A stretch of 64,000 nucleotides of DNA from Rebecca billardiae RCC1528 (lineage: Eukaryota > Haptophyta). The position numbers and the translations under genes were made by a program. This document shows, piece after piece, positions 49,132-58,198 of the stretch. Location: positions 434,001 to 498,000 of the forward strand of contig OZ251225.1 in the NCBI GenBank assembly GCA_965240325.2, in the 5' to 3' direction. Positions within the stretch are counted from its first letter, which is position 1, and each line of letters opens with the position of its first letter. The notes below the pieces were generated by a model. That model searched no databases. It had not been told where the DNA came from and was given only the letters and a program-made list of their open reading frames with translations.

Positions 49132-51619
49132 TCATGTCTTCGGCGGCGGCGGCGGCGGCACGTGGCCGTTGCCGTGGTCGCGGATGAAGGCCCAGTGCTC
49201 GAGCGTGCGCTCGAGCAGCGGCTCCATGCGCGGTTTGAGCGGCGCAAAGTGCGAGCACAGCGCGTCGAGCAGCGGCTTGACGATCGCCTGGATGAAGCCG
49301 ATCTGCTGCGTCGCGTACTGCGACTCGCCCTTGTACTGGTCGCGGTCGAACATGGGCATCACCTGCGGCACGAGAGCGCGCGCAGCAGCGTGGCGGAGGC
49401 GGGCGTCAGTCAGGTCAGCGCGGCGCGGGCGCCCCGGGCTGGAGGCGATCAGCGCTCGGCGCACGGCCGCGACGGCGCGCGCGCGCGCCGCGCCGCGCAC
49501 CGGCAGGCCCAGCTTGCGCTCGATGTCGCCCTGCGAGAGGAACTCGTCGCGCACGCGGCGCGACCACTCGAGGTGTGCGCGCAGCTGGCGGAACGGGTGG
49601 CTGATGTCCGCGGCGTGCACCATGATGGCCATCAGCCTGTCCCGCTCGAGCGCTGGCGGCTGGCGCTCGGCCGGCGTGCCCGGCTGCGTGGCCGAGCGCG
49701 CGGGGGGGGCGAGGCGCGTGCGCGCGCGGGGCGCGTGAGCGGGCGCGCGCCGCGCGCGCGCCGAGCGGCGCCGCCCTCGCGCGGGGCCGGCCGCGCGCCC
49801 GCCCGCCGGCCCGTGCGTCGCGCGCGCGCGCGCGAGGGTGCGCGGCGGCGGCGGCGGCGCGCACCGGCGCGGGCGCGGTCGAGACGAGCTCGGTGACCTG
49901 CGCGAAGTGCTCGGCCATGTCGGTCGCCAGCACCATCTTGATGACGAGCGAGCGCAGCTCGCGCAGGTGCTGCGCCTCGACGGCGCGGAAGATGTTGTAC
50001 TTGGTCTGCTGGATCAGCTTGAACGCCTCGGAGACGTGGAAGTTCTCGAGCACCGAGCGGTCGTTGTACGTGAGCGCGAGCGGGTTGGACGAGTTGACGA
50101 GGAAGGCGTTGGTCACGCCCGGGTGCCCGAGGTCGTGCACGAGCGTGCCGAAGAAGAGCGCCAGCAGGTGGAGGGGCTGGATCTCGTGCGCCTCGACCAT
50201 CCCAGAGTGGCACACGAACAGGTGCATCGCGAGCGTCACGTCCGCCGCGTGCAGCCGGTTGTGGAAGTGGTTCTCGTCCGAGTAGCCCGCGTTGAGCGCC
50301 GCGCACAGCGCGTGCATCCGCTCGTACCCGATCCCGAACGCCTCGGGCAGCCGGTGCCGCTGGAAGATCACCATCGCGATGAACGTGAGCGGGTCTGCGA
50401 CGTGCTCCGAGAGCTCGAAGACGGAGACCTCCTCGTCCGCCGCGAGGATCCGCTCCTTCCACCGCGAGAGCTCCGCCTCCTTCGCGTCGCGCACCGAGAG
50501 CGAGTTGATCAGCAGGTCGCAGATGTCGAGGTCGCCGTCCGCGAGCGAGCGGCGCACGGTGCGCGCGGGCGCGCCGTCGCGCTCGCGGTGATGGTGGCCG
50601 CCGCCGCCCTTTTTGCGGTGGTGGCCGAAGGAGGGGCGGCCGGGCGCGCGCAGCCGGTCGTGCACGTCGCTCACCGCCGTCGGCGCCTCGCCGCCCGCGC
50701 CCCCCTCCTCCTCGCCCTCCTCCTCCTCCTCCGAGCCGCCCGAGTCGTCGAAGATGAAGAGCGACCTGAGGTACTCGCGCATCTCGCCGTTCACGACCGT
50801 CGAGCGGAAGCCCGCGTTCGAGGCCCACGCGGCGTCGGCGACGGCGAGCATCTGGTGGAGCTCCTCCGAGCGGAGCAGGTCGTACACAAACTCCGCGTCG
50901 TCCGTCCACGACAGCGCCGCCGCCATCCCGGCGCTGCCCTGCATCGCCGAGCGACTCGCCGCGCCCCGCTTGGGCGAGCTGCCTGTGCCCGCGGCCGCGC
51001 CCGTCACCGTCAGCTGCGGGGCGGAGTTGGCCGAGGAGGGCGGCATGCCTTTCGGCGGTGTCGCTGGGTTGCTGCTGCTGCTGCCGCCGCCGCCCGCCAT
51101 CGCGAAGCCGCCCGACTCGCGCTTGGCGAAGCGCCCCTGCGCGCCGCCGATGCGCGCGCGTGACGCCATCAGCGGCCTTCCGGGGCGCGAGCCGGTCAGC
51201 ATCTCGCGGATGTGCTCGATCGCGCGGAGCCCGGCCTCCTTTCGCTCGGTGAGCGGCAGCACGCTCGCTTCGTGCGCCGCCGAACCCGCCTCGTGCGGCT
51301 TGTGCGTCGCGTGGCGGACTGTCGCGTTTCGCGCGGCCGCTCCGGTCCCGGCGGCCGAGTTGAAGCCGCGCATTTTGGCGAGGATGCCCGTGATGGACGT
51401 GGATCCGCGCGCGTTGGCGGCGTCGCCCTGGGTGCTACTGCCACCACTCCCCGACACCACGGGGGTCCTCCCCGCGCCAGCGTCGTGCTGGCCGCCGCTG
51501 GCGTGCTTGTCAGAGCCGGCCACCGGGAGCAGGTCGCCCCGCCTGCTCCCCGTAGCCCCGCGGAAGCCGGGCGGCTGCTTATGTGGCTCGTGCGAGCCCG
51601 CGACGGATGTGTGTCGCAT
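49132..51619 (-). CDS. class I 3',5'-cyclic-nucleotide phosphodiesterase, two introns
   Basis: Exons 51619-49865, 49665-49501 and 49362-49132 join in phase to 716 residues. The enzyme hydrolyses cAMP and/or cGMP to the 5'-nucleotide. The catalytic domain (about residue 400 onward) has HFHNRLHAADVTLAMHLF with the HNxxHAxD metal motif, and VHDLGHPGVTNAFLV, the second metal motif. LTYNDRSVLENFHVSEAF, MVLATDMAEHFAQV, IMVHAADISHPFRQLRAHLE and PMFDRDQYKGESQYATQQIG (with the invariant purine-binding Gln) follow. The first 390 residues are Ser/Gly/Ala-rich, carry an acidic EEEEEGEEEGG run and His/Lys clusters, and contain no GAF or membrane domain, so the enzyme is probably soluble. Introns are 199 nt and 138 nt. 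The first acceptor (after CGGCCGAG) was chosen because it alone keeps the frame. Confidence 0.9.
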
Positions 51620-52196
51620 CAGGACAACAGGTGGGCGTGCTTCTCGAAGTCCACGCCTTCGCGCACGAACGCGATGTCACGCGCTGCGATCGCGCGCGCG
51701 CCCGATGCTCCGAGGGCTGAGCCCCCCTTGAGCCACGCCGCCTCGACGCGCTTGCTGGCAACTGATCCGGACCGCTGTGGCTAATCTGAAGGCCCTCGAT
51801 CCTGACGACGATGATTCACAGGGAGTTGAGTGTGGGATTTCATCAGTATGAGTTCGAATAATAAACCCAAACGCTGCCGATATGACACGTTCCCATTTGA
51901 GGTCCATTGGCATACTCAATGTATTACTCACTTTGTACGTACTGCGCGGTTTTACCGCTCAGATTTCTATCGCTCCTAAGAGGGTGAAATGAGAACGCGG
52001 GCAAAACGACGTGCTCGTTCGTGCGGGCGCGTCGCGAGGCCAGCAAGAAAATAATACGAGCCGAGTCGCGGGGCGCCGTGGCGCGGCGGCGTTCGTCTCC
52101 GCGTTCTGCGCAAGGGCGTTGGGGGTTGGGGTTTTTGTTTAGCCGGGCCTCCGATGGCCACCTCCCCGGCCGCCCTGCGCACGGTGGACGCGTGAA
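51620..52196. other. divergent spacer between phosphodiesterase and PPR gene
   Basis: 577 bases with an AT-rich centre (about 51790-51990). No gene is seen, and the spacer should hold both promoters. Confidence 0.5.
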
Positions 52197-54965
52197 ATGA
52201 CGCGCCGTGGCGGCCGACGCGCGCGAGGCCGACGCGGTCGAGGGCACGGGCTTGACGAGGATGCTCAGGACTCGCACGATGGGACGCGCTTCGAGGCGCA
52301 TGCACCCGCGCAGGCGCTCGCTGTGCCGCTGCCTGCGCATCTGCAGCCGCTGCCAGGAACGCACGATGCGCCGCCGTGGGCGACGACGCCCCCGCTGGCG
52401 CTCTCCGCCGGCGGCGTGGTGGTGGCACCGCACGTATACGGCCTTCATCCGCAGGCCGGCTTCCTTGCCGCCCCCGCGGTGCTCGGGGAGCTCGCCCCAC
52501 CGCCGCCACCGCCGCCGCCAGGCGCGCGCGCCGCCGCGCACGCGCCGCGGCCGCCGCCGCGCGCGCACGGCGTCGAGCAGCGCGTGCTGGAGGTGACTCG
52601 GCAGATCGACCAGTCGTGCGCGGCGACGGGCGACCACGCGCGCGCGTGGCGCCTCGTCGAGGACCTGCTCCGCTCCGGCCTCCGCCCGAGCCTCGTCACG
52701 GCGAACGTGCTGATCAAGTGTCACCGCCGCGCCCGCCAGCCAGAAGGGGCGGAGCGCGTGCTCGGCGTGATGGGCGGCTGGGGCCTGGCGCCGGACGCGT
52801 ACTCGTACAACCAGGTGCTCGCCGCGTACGTCGACGCGCACCGCGCCGCCGACGCGCACCGCGTCTTCCACGCCGCGTGCGAGCTCGGGCTGGACGACGG
52901 CTGCACGCACGCGACCGTGCTGCGCGCGTGCACGCCCGCGTCGCTGCCGCCGGTGCTGAGCGCGATGCGGCTGCGCGGACGCGCGGACGCGGTGCCGCTG
53001 CACGCGGCGCTCAAGGTGCTCTCCGACGCGGGGCTCGCCGACGACTGCGAGGCGTTCGTCCGCGCCAACTTTGCGGGCAGCGGCATCGCGGTCGCCGGCG
53101 CGCCGCCGCCCAGCGCGCGCACCTTCACCCTGCTCGCGCGCGCGCACGCTGTGGCGCGCGCGCCGGAGGCGGCGGAGCGCACGCTGTGGCGCGCGCTCGG
53201 CGGGCAGCCGCGCGGCGTGGCGGCCGGCGCGCGGGGCGGCGCGGCCGACGCGTCGCCGGACGCGGCGGTCGACGCGTCGCCGGACGCGGCGGGCGCGCCG
53301 GCGGTGGCGCCCGACGCGGTCCTCTTTGCCGTCGTCGTGGACACGTATGCCTCAGTCCAGCCGCACGCGCGCGTGTCCGACGCGGTCCGCGTGGCGGACG
53401 AGGCCGTCGCCCGGCTGCGCGCCGCGCGCGCGCCGCCGCCCTCCACCTCTCTCTTCAACGCGCTGCTCAAGGCGCACGCGCGCGCGCGCGCGCCGAGCGC
53501 CGAGGGCGTGGCGCGCGCGATGGCGCTGGCGCGCGAGAGCGGCGCACGGCTGGACGTCGTCAGCGTCTCGACGGCCGCGGACGCGCTGTGCGTGGCCGGC
53601 CGGCCGGAGGAAGCGCACGCCCTCGTCGAGGCGTGTCGCGCCGCCGACGGCATCGCCCCGAACGGCACGGTGTACAACACGCTGATCAAGGGGTACGCGC
53701 GCTGCCGCTGCGTGCGCAACACGGGCGCGTGCGCGTGCGACCCCTGCCGCTGCTCGTCGCCCGAGGCGGCGCTGCGGCTCGTGCGACAGATGCACGCGGA
53801 GGGCCTCGCGCCGGACACGGTCACGCTCAACACGCTGGTCGCCGCGTTCTGCCGGGCCAACCGGCTCGCCGAGGCGCGCGAGGTCGTGAGCGGCATGGCG
53901 CTGCTGGCGGGCTCGGCGGACGGCTGCGCCGCGGACGGCGCCACCTACAGCCTGCTGCTGCGCGCCATGCTGCGCGGCGCGGCGCGGACGGGGCGGGCGC
54001 GGCCGGGCGAGGAGGAGCGCGCAGCCGACGGCGCGCTCGACGCGGCCGCGCACGCCGCCCCGGGGGGCGGCGTCTCGCCGCCCGGCTCCGAGGCTGGCGC
54101 CGCTGCGGCACCTTCGGACAGCACTGCTCTGCTCGACGGCCTGCGCGCAGAGATGGCCACGGCGGGCGTGCGCCCAGACGCGCCCCTGCGCGCGCTGCTC
54201 GCGCAGGCCTACCTCGCGACGCGGCCGTCGGCCACCGCGCTCGGGAGAGCCGCCGCTCTGCTCGAGGAGGAGCTCGCGCAGCACGCGGGGGGGCAACGGC
54301 CGGGCGCAGGCGGGGGAGGCGCGGGCGGCGACGCTGCGGCAGGGCAGCTGGGCGGTGCTGGCGCCGAGCCGCCCGCCGCGCGCGCGACACGCGCGGACGC
54401 GGACGAGCGCGCTCGGCATTCCCGCGCGCCTGCGAGCGCGCGTGCGAGCGCGCCTGCGAGCGCGTTCGAGGCGGGCGCGCTGAGCTGCGAGGGCTGCGGC
54501 ACGGCGCACGGCCGGCGCGGCGGCGCGGGCGCGCAGCAGCAAGCGCCGGTGGCCGCGATGTGCACGGCGCTGCTGCACGCCGCCGCCTGCAGAGCGCACG
54601 GTGGCGGTGAGGACGCGCTCGAGCAGCTCGGCCGCGCGCGGGACACCGCGGCGCGCGCGCTCGCCTGCGGCGCGGCAAGCGCAGATGATGAGGCGTTGGG
54701 CGGCGCACTGTGCAGCGCCGCGGCGTTGGCCAGCGCACGCGGGTGTGCACGCGCGCCCACCGGTGGCGCGCTGCCGATCACAAGCGCTCCAGCGGCGGCC
54801 GAGCGCGCTGCGGCCTCCACTGCGGGCACCGGGGCGCGCGCAGCGTGCGCGGCAGCAGACCGTGGCGGAGCCATTGGGCTCAGCGATGCAGCTGCTGAGT
54901 CGACGGTGTTGCCCGCAGTGGCGGAAGGCTGCTGCCAGCCTGGTCCCAAGGAATGTTGCTGCTGA
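52197..54965 (+). CDS. pentatricopeptide-repeat (PPR) protein
   Basis: The 922-residue intronless protein carries PPR helices in two blocks. About residues 130-235 include RAWRLVEDLLRSGLRPSLVT, ANVLIKCHRR and PDAYSYNQVLAAYVDAHRAA. About 415-600 include TVYNTLIKGYARCRC, EAALRLVRQMHAEGLAPDTV and TLNTLVAAFCRANRLAEARE. PPR proteins bind organellar RNA and control its editing, cleavage or translation. A cysteine-dense insertion sits inside one repeat (RCRCVRNTGACACDPCRC, about 501-518) and could bind zinc. The C-terminal 250 residues are Ala/Gly-rich with little order and end in CCC. The N-terminal 100 residues are Pro/Ala-rich, and no clean transit peptide is obvious, so the target organelle is uncertain. 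Confidence 0.87.
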   Translation: MTRRGGRRARGRRGRGHGLDEDAQDSHDGTRFEAHAPAQALAVPLPAHLQPLPGTHDAPPWATTPPLALSAGGVVVAPHVYGLHPQAGFLAAPAVLGELAPPPPPPPPGARAAAHAPRPPPRAHGVEQRVLEVTRQIDQSCAATGDHARAWRLVEDLLRSGLRPSLVTANVLIKCHRRARQPEGAERVLGVMGGWGLAPDAYSYNQVLAAYVDAHRAADAHRVFHAACELGLDDGCTHATVLRACTPASLPPVLSAMRLRGRADAVPLHAALKVLSDAGLADDCEAFVRANFAGSGIAVAGAPPPSARTFTLLARAHAVARAPEAAERTLWRALGGQPRGVAAGARGGAADASPDAAVDASPDAAGAPAVAPDAVLFAVVVDTYASVQPHARVSDAVRVADEAVARLRAARAPPPSTSLFNALLKAHARARAPSAEGVARAMALARESGARLDVVSVSTAADALCVAGRPEEAHALVEACRAADGIAPNGTVYNTLIKGYARCRCVRNTGACACDPCRCSSPEAALRLVRQMHAEGLAPDTVTLNTLVAAFCRANRLAEAREVVSGMALLAGSADGCAADGATYSLLLRAMLRGAARTGRARPGEEERAADGALDAAAHAAPGGGVSPPGSEAGAAAAPSDSTALLDGLRAEMATAGVRPDAPLRALLAQAYLATRPSATALGRAAALLEEELAQHAGGQRPGAGGGGAGGDAAAGQLGGAGAEPPAARATRADADERARHSRAPASARASAPASAFEAGALSCEGCGTAHGRRGGAGAQQQAPVAAMCTALLHAAACRAHGGGEDALEQLGRARDTAARALACGAASADDEALGGALCSAAALASARGCARAPTGGALPITSAPAAAERAAASTAGTGARAACAAADRGGAIGLSDAAAESTVLPAVAEGCCQPGPKECCC

Positions 54966-55227
54966 TGCCCGGCGCATCAGAGAGGGTCGCGACCGTACGC
55001 AGTCGTCATTTTCATCACGCTTTAACTAACTGCTGCTTATTGTCTAGCTTGTAACAACGCGCCCGGAGCCGATGATTTACCGCGGGCGGGCGGTCGGCGA
55101 TCAACAAATCGATGCGCGCGCCAAATAAAATAATCGCCTTCTGCCGCGTCCGCGAACGACTCCGTGCTGGCTCCGCGCGGGTCGTCGCGTGGCCGTGGGC
55201 TCAACCAACGTCGCGGAACCGAGGGCC
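54966..55227. other. short spacer between PPR gene and PSMG2
   Basis: 262 bases between tandem genes, with no feature seen. Confidence 0.4.
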
Positions 55228-56349
55228 ATGGTTGGCGCGCGCCTCACGGACGATGGGCCGCCTCCCGGGGTCTCAGCGCAAGGTGGTGTGCTCGTCGTGC
55301 CCGCTATCTCGGCGGCCAACGTGCCGCAGCTCGCTGTCGACCTGCTCGCGCACACGATGTCGTCTGCCGGCGGCGCTGCGCGCGGTGTCGTGCCGATGCA
55401 CGACGACGCTGTCCTCCCCGCAGTGGGGGTGGATGTGCTCGGCCCGTCCGCCCCGCGCTCAGCGGCGCCCGACGCAGCCTCCGCCGCGGAGGGCGTGCTG
55501 CACACCGCGCTCGAGCTGTACACCCTCAGCGCCGCGCGCGCAGACACGGCCTCCCCTGAGCGAGGGGCCGCCCCCGGCGCTGTCCATGCGCTGCAGCTGC
55601 ACGCGCCCGTCGCGCCGGGCCGCGGGCCTGCCTTCGCCGAGCGCACCGTGCGCTGGACGTCGCACGCCCTGGGCTGCCGCCTCCTCCTGCTGCTACACTC
55701 GGAGCACCCCGAGCAGACCGGCGCTGGCACGGGCGCGCTGCCCGTGCCGCCGGCCGAGCTGATGGGCGGCGTGGGCGGCGGCGGCGCCTTCGCATACCCG
55801 CACCCCACGCCCCCGGGCATGGGCCCCGGCGGCGTGCCGACAGGCCCCGCCGGCGGCGCGGGCATGCGCTGGGCGCTCGGCGGCGCAGCCGCGCGCACGC
55901 CCATGCCCGACGCCCTCGCCGCTCTCGTGCGCACCACCGCTCAGGTGAGCCGCGCTGAGGGCTGGGAGGCGGTGGGAGAGGCGGCGATGCGCGCCGCGGC
56001 TGTGGCGAGCGGGGGCCCGGCAGCCGCCGCGCCGCAGGCGGGGGGCGATCGTCTCGACCCGGGGGCGGCCGACGCGACGCTCGCAGGCTGGCTCGCCGCC
56101 GCCGCCGCCGCCCCCGAGGACGGCGCCCCGCTCGCCGTGGTCGCGCTCAGCCTGCCGGTCGTGGAGGGCAGCGGCACCAACCTGCACGATGCGGCGCTGC
56201 TGGCGAGCGCGGCATCGGCTCTGCTGGCGGCGGCGCAGGGGCAGGCGGGGGCGGAAGGCGCGCCGGGCGCGAAGGGGAGCGCGGAGCCGTTGCGCCGCCG
56301 CTCGCCCGCCGAGTGGGTGCCACCGCCCACGTGGGCGCACCTGCTGTGA
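55228..56349 (+). CDS. PSMG2: proteasome assembly chaperone 2 (PAC2/PSMG2)
   Basis: The 373-residue protein (human 264) begins after a short leader with GGVLVVPAISAANVPQLAVD and LLAHTMSSAGGAARGVVPMH, which correspond to the conserved first strand and helix of PAC2. PAC2 pairs with PAC1 to hold the alpha ring of the 20S proteasome during assembly. HDDAVLPAVGVDVLG and the later HALQLHAPVAPGRGPAFAER continue the fold. The second half has a Gly/Pro-rich insertion (about 190-235) and ends in PPPTWAHLL, similar to the C-terminal tail that docks on the alpha ring. The ATG at 55228 is used; a GTG at 55189 continues upstream in frame. Confidence 0.78.
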   Translation: MVGARLTDDGPPPGVSAQGGVLVVPAISAANVPQLAVDLLAHTMSSAGGAARGVVPMHDDAVLPAVGVDVLGPSAPRSAAPDAASAAEGVLHTALELYTLSAARADTASPERGAAPGAVHALQLHAPVAPGRGPAFAERTVRWTSHALGCRLLLLLHSEHPEQTGAGTGALPVPPAELMGGVGGGGAFAYPHPTPPGMGPGGVPTGPAGGAGMRWALGGAAARTPMPDALAALVRTTAQVSRAEGWEAVGEAAMRAAAVASGGPAAAAPQAGGDRLDPGAADATLAGWLAAAAAAPEDGAPLAVVALSLPVVEGSGTNLHDAALLASAASALLAAAQGQAGAEGAPGAKGSAEPLRRRSPAEWVPPPTWAHLL

Positions 56350-56836
56350 ATAGGCGGCCCTGCCGCTACTTCACGACGATCCGAGTCGACAGTCGTCTGA
56401 GAGTCTGAGACAGAGTTGCAGTCGCAGCGTCCCGGCCACGCGCAGCGTGGCCGTGGCCAGTGGGCCACCGACACGGTTGTGGGCTGACGCGTGCCGCTTG
56501 CGGCCACGCCGACTGATCGTAACCATCTCAGCCTCATCAGGCGCCACAGCGCCAGCGCAGCGGACGAATGGCGCCGCCTGCCGGGCGACGGTGCAGTCTG
56601 AGCTTGATGCTGTAGATATAAACATTGATGCTGGCGCGCATCATCAACTACTTACTACTACTATTGTACTCGTCGGAAGCCTGCTGCGTCAAGCTGCGTG
56701 CTTCGTCGGACCGCTGACACCATTAATCGGGCGCCGGGCTGCTGAATCCGAAGGACGCGAGACCGTCCGGGGCAGGCACGGCCACAGACTGATGAGCTGC
56801 GCGACGCAGAGGACACGCGCATCCGCCGCGCCCGTC
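56350..56836. other. spacer between convergent genes
   Basis: 487 bases between the stops of PSMG2 and the FkbM-type gene. No coding or repeat signal was found. Confidence 0.45.
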
Positions 56837-57934
56837 TCAGTTTGGTGCGATGAAGCGGCCGTCGTCGTAGACCACCCACTGCGGCTCGGACCGGTCCGCC
56901 CCGCCGAGGTCGTCCGCGCGCGCGGGCGGGTACGGGATCCCCGGCCAGCGCTGCTCGGCAGGCGGTGCGACCGGGTGCAGTCGGTTGAACCAGCAGCTCT
57001 CTCGAGCGGCCACGGGCCACGCGGCGATGGCAGTGACGAGATTGCGGTGCAGCCTCGCGTCTAGCCTCGCGCTCTCGTGCGCGTACAGCGTCTCGCCGTA
57101 GTCCGTGAGGCAGAGCACAAAGCGGTAGCCGCGCGCCGCGAGCAGCTGGCGCAGCGGCGCCGGCGGCCGCTCGACCGTGAGCAGCGTGAAGCGGTATGCG
57201 TCGAAGGGGAAGCGGCGCAGCGCGAGGTACTCGGCGCCCTCGATGTCGAGCGAGAGGTAGTCCACGAGCCGCGGCGCGCGCGTCACGCGCAAGATCGACT
57301 CGAGCGTCGCCGTGCGGAACTGCGCCGAGTGCGCTGGCGGCACATCGGCGTAGGACGCGCTGGGCAGGAGGGTGGGGCCGTCCTCGAGCGTGGAGATGCG
57401 GCCGATGCCCGCCTGCAGCGTCATGCCCACGGACGCGTCCGGCGAGTCGGAGACGGCCGCAGCGACGAGCTGACACCGCCGGCGCGCCAGGTCCCACAGG
57501 TACGCCGGGTTCGCCTCGACGCACACGCCGCGCCACCCCCACTCCGTCTCGAGCCGGAACGTGTTCGAGAACACGCGCGCGTCGTTCGCGGCCAGGTCGA
57601 CGAAGAAGCCGCGTCGGTGCAGCGTGCCGTTGAGAATGCGGGCCACGAGCATGTCCTGGCCGCTCTGCGACTTGGCCTGCGGCGTGCGCTCCAGCTGCTG
57701 CGAGCCCACGTAGAAGAGCACTGGCTTGTACCCGCGGCTGCGGTGGCCACGGCTGCTGCCGAGCAGATCCTTGCCGCCGCCGGCGACGTCGGCGGCGGGG
57801 AGGGTGCGCTCGTAGGTGCGCTCGTGGTGAAGCTCGGCGGACGTTGTCAGCGCGAACACGACAACCATGCATCCCAGGGCCACGACGAGGCTGATGGCGA
57901 CTCTCGTCACGTTCGCCGGCGCGCGAGACGCCAT
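56837..57934 (-). CDS. FkbM-family methyltransferase, type II membrane protein
   Basis: The 365-residue protein has an N-terminal anchor (about residues 11-30, RVAISLVVALGCMVVVFALT) with a short cytosolic front, so the catalytic part faces the Golgi or ER lumen. The Methyltransf_21 (FkbM) fold is marked by SQSGQDMLVARIL, RGFFVDLAANDARVFSNTFR (SAM-binding loop), ETEWGWRGVCVEANPAYLWD and LVAAAVSD. DYLSLDIEGAEYLALRRFPF (catalytic-type DIEGAE block) follows. FkbM enzymes O-methylate sugars or small molecules; here a glycan of the secretory pathway is the likely acceptor (inference). It is divergent from the SGNH hydrolase gene with 264 bp between starts, and both products share the type II topology. 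Confidence 0.87.
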   Translation of the reverse strand: MASRAPANVTRVAISLVVALGCMVVVFALTTSAELHHERTYERTLPAADVAGGGKDLLGSSRGHRSRGYKPVLFYVGSQQLERTPQAKSQSGQDMLVARILNGTLHRRGFFVDLAANDARVFSNTFRLETEWGWRGVCVEANPAYLWDLARRRCQLVAAAVSDSPDASVGMTLQAGIGRISTLEDGPTLLPSASYADVPPAHSAQFRTATLESILRVTRAPRLVDYLSLDIEGAEYLALRRFPFDAYRFTLLTVERPPAPLRQLLAARGYRFVLCLTDYGETLYAHESARLDARLHRNLVTAIAAWPVAARESCWFNRLHPVAPPAEQRWPGIPYPPARADDLGGADRSEPQWVVYDDGRFIAPN

Positions 57935-58198
57935 CGTTGCATCTACGTACGTAAATCTTCATCGCGAGACTTTCGACGCGACCCTCTGCACACGTGGTGG
58001 GTCCGGCAATCTCGACGAAATCCGGGCCGGCGGTTGGAGCGCTCGCGCAGAGGTAGAACGATGCGCGGCGCAGCTCAGAGCTGCGCTGCAGCAGAGGCTG
58101 GAGATCTGCTCGGGGCTTCACCCAACGCCCGCTGAGTCCATCATCGGCCGGGCGCCGGGAGTCGCGCAGGCGCTGCCGGATCGCTTGGGTCTGACGGC

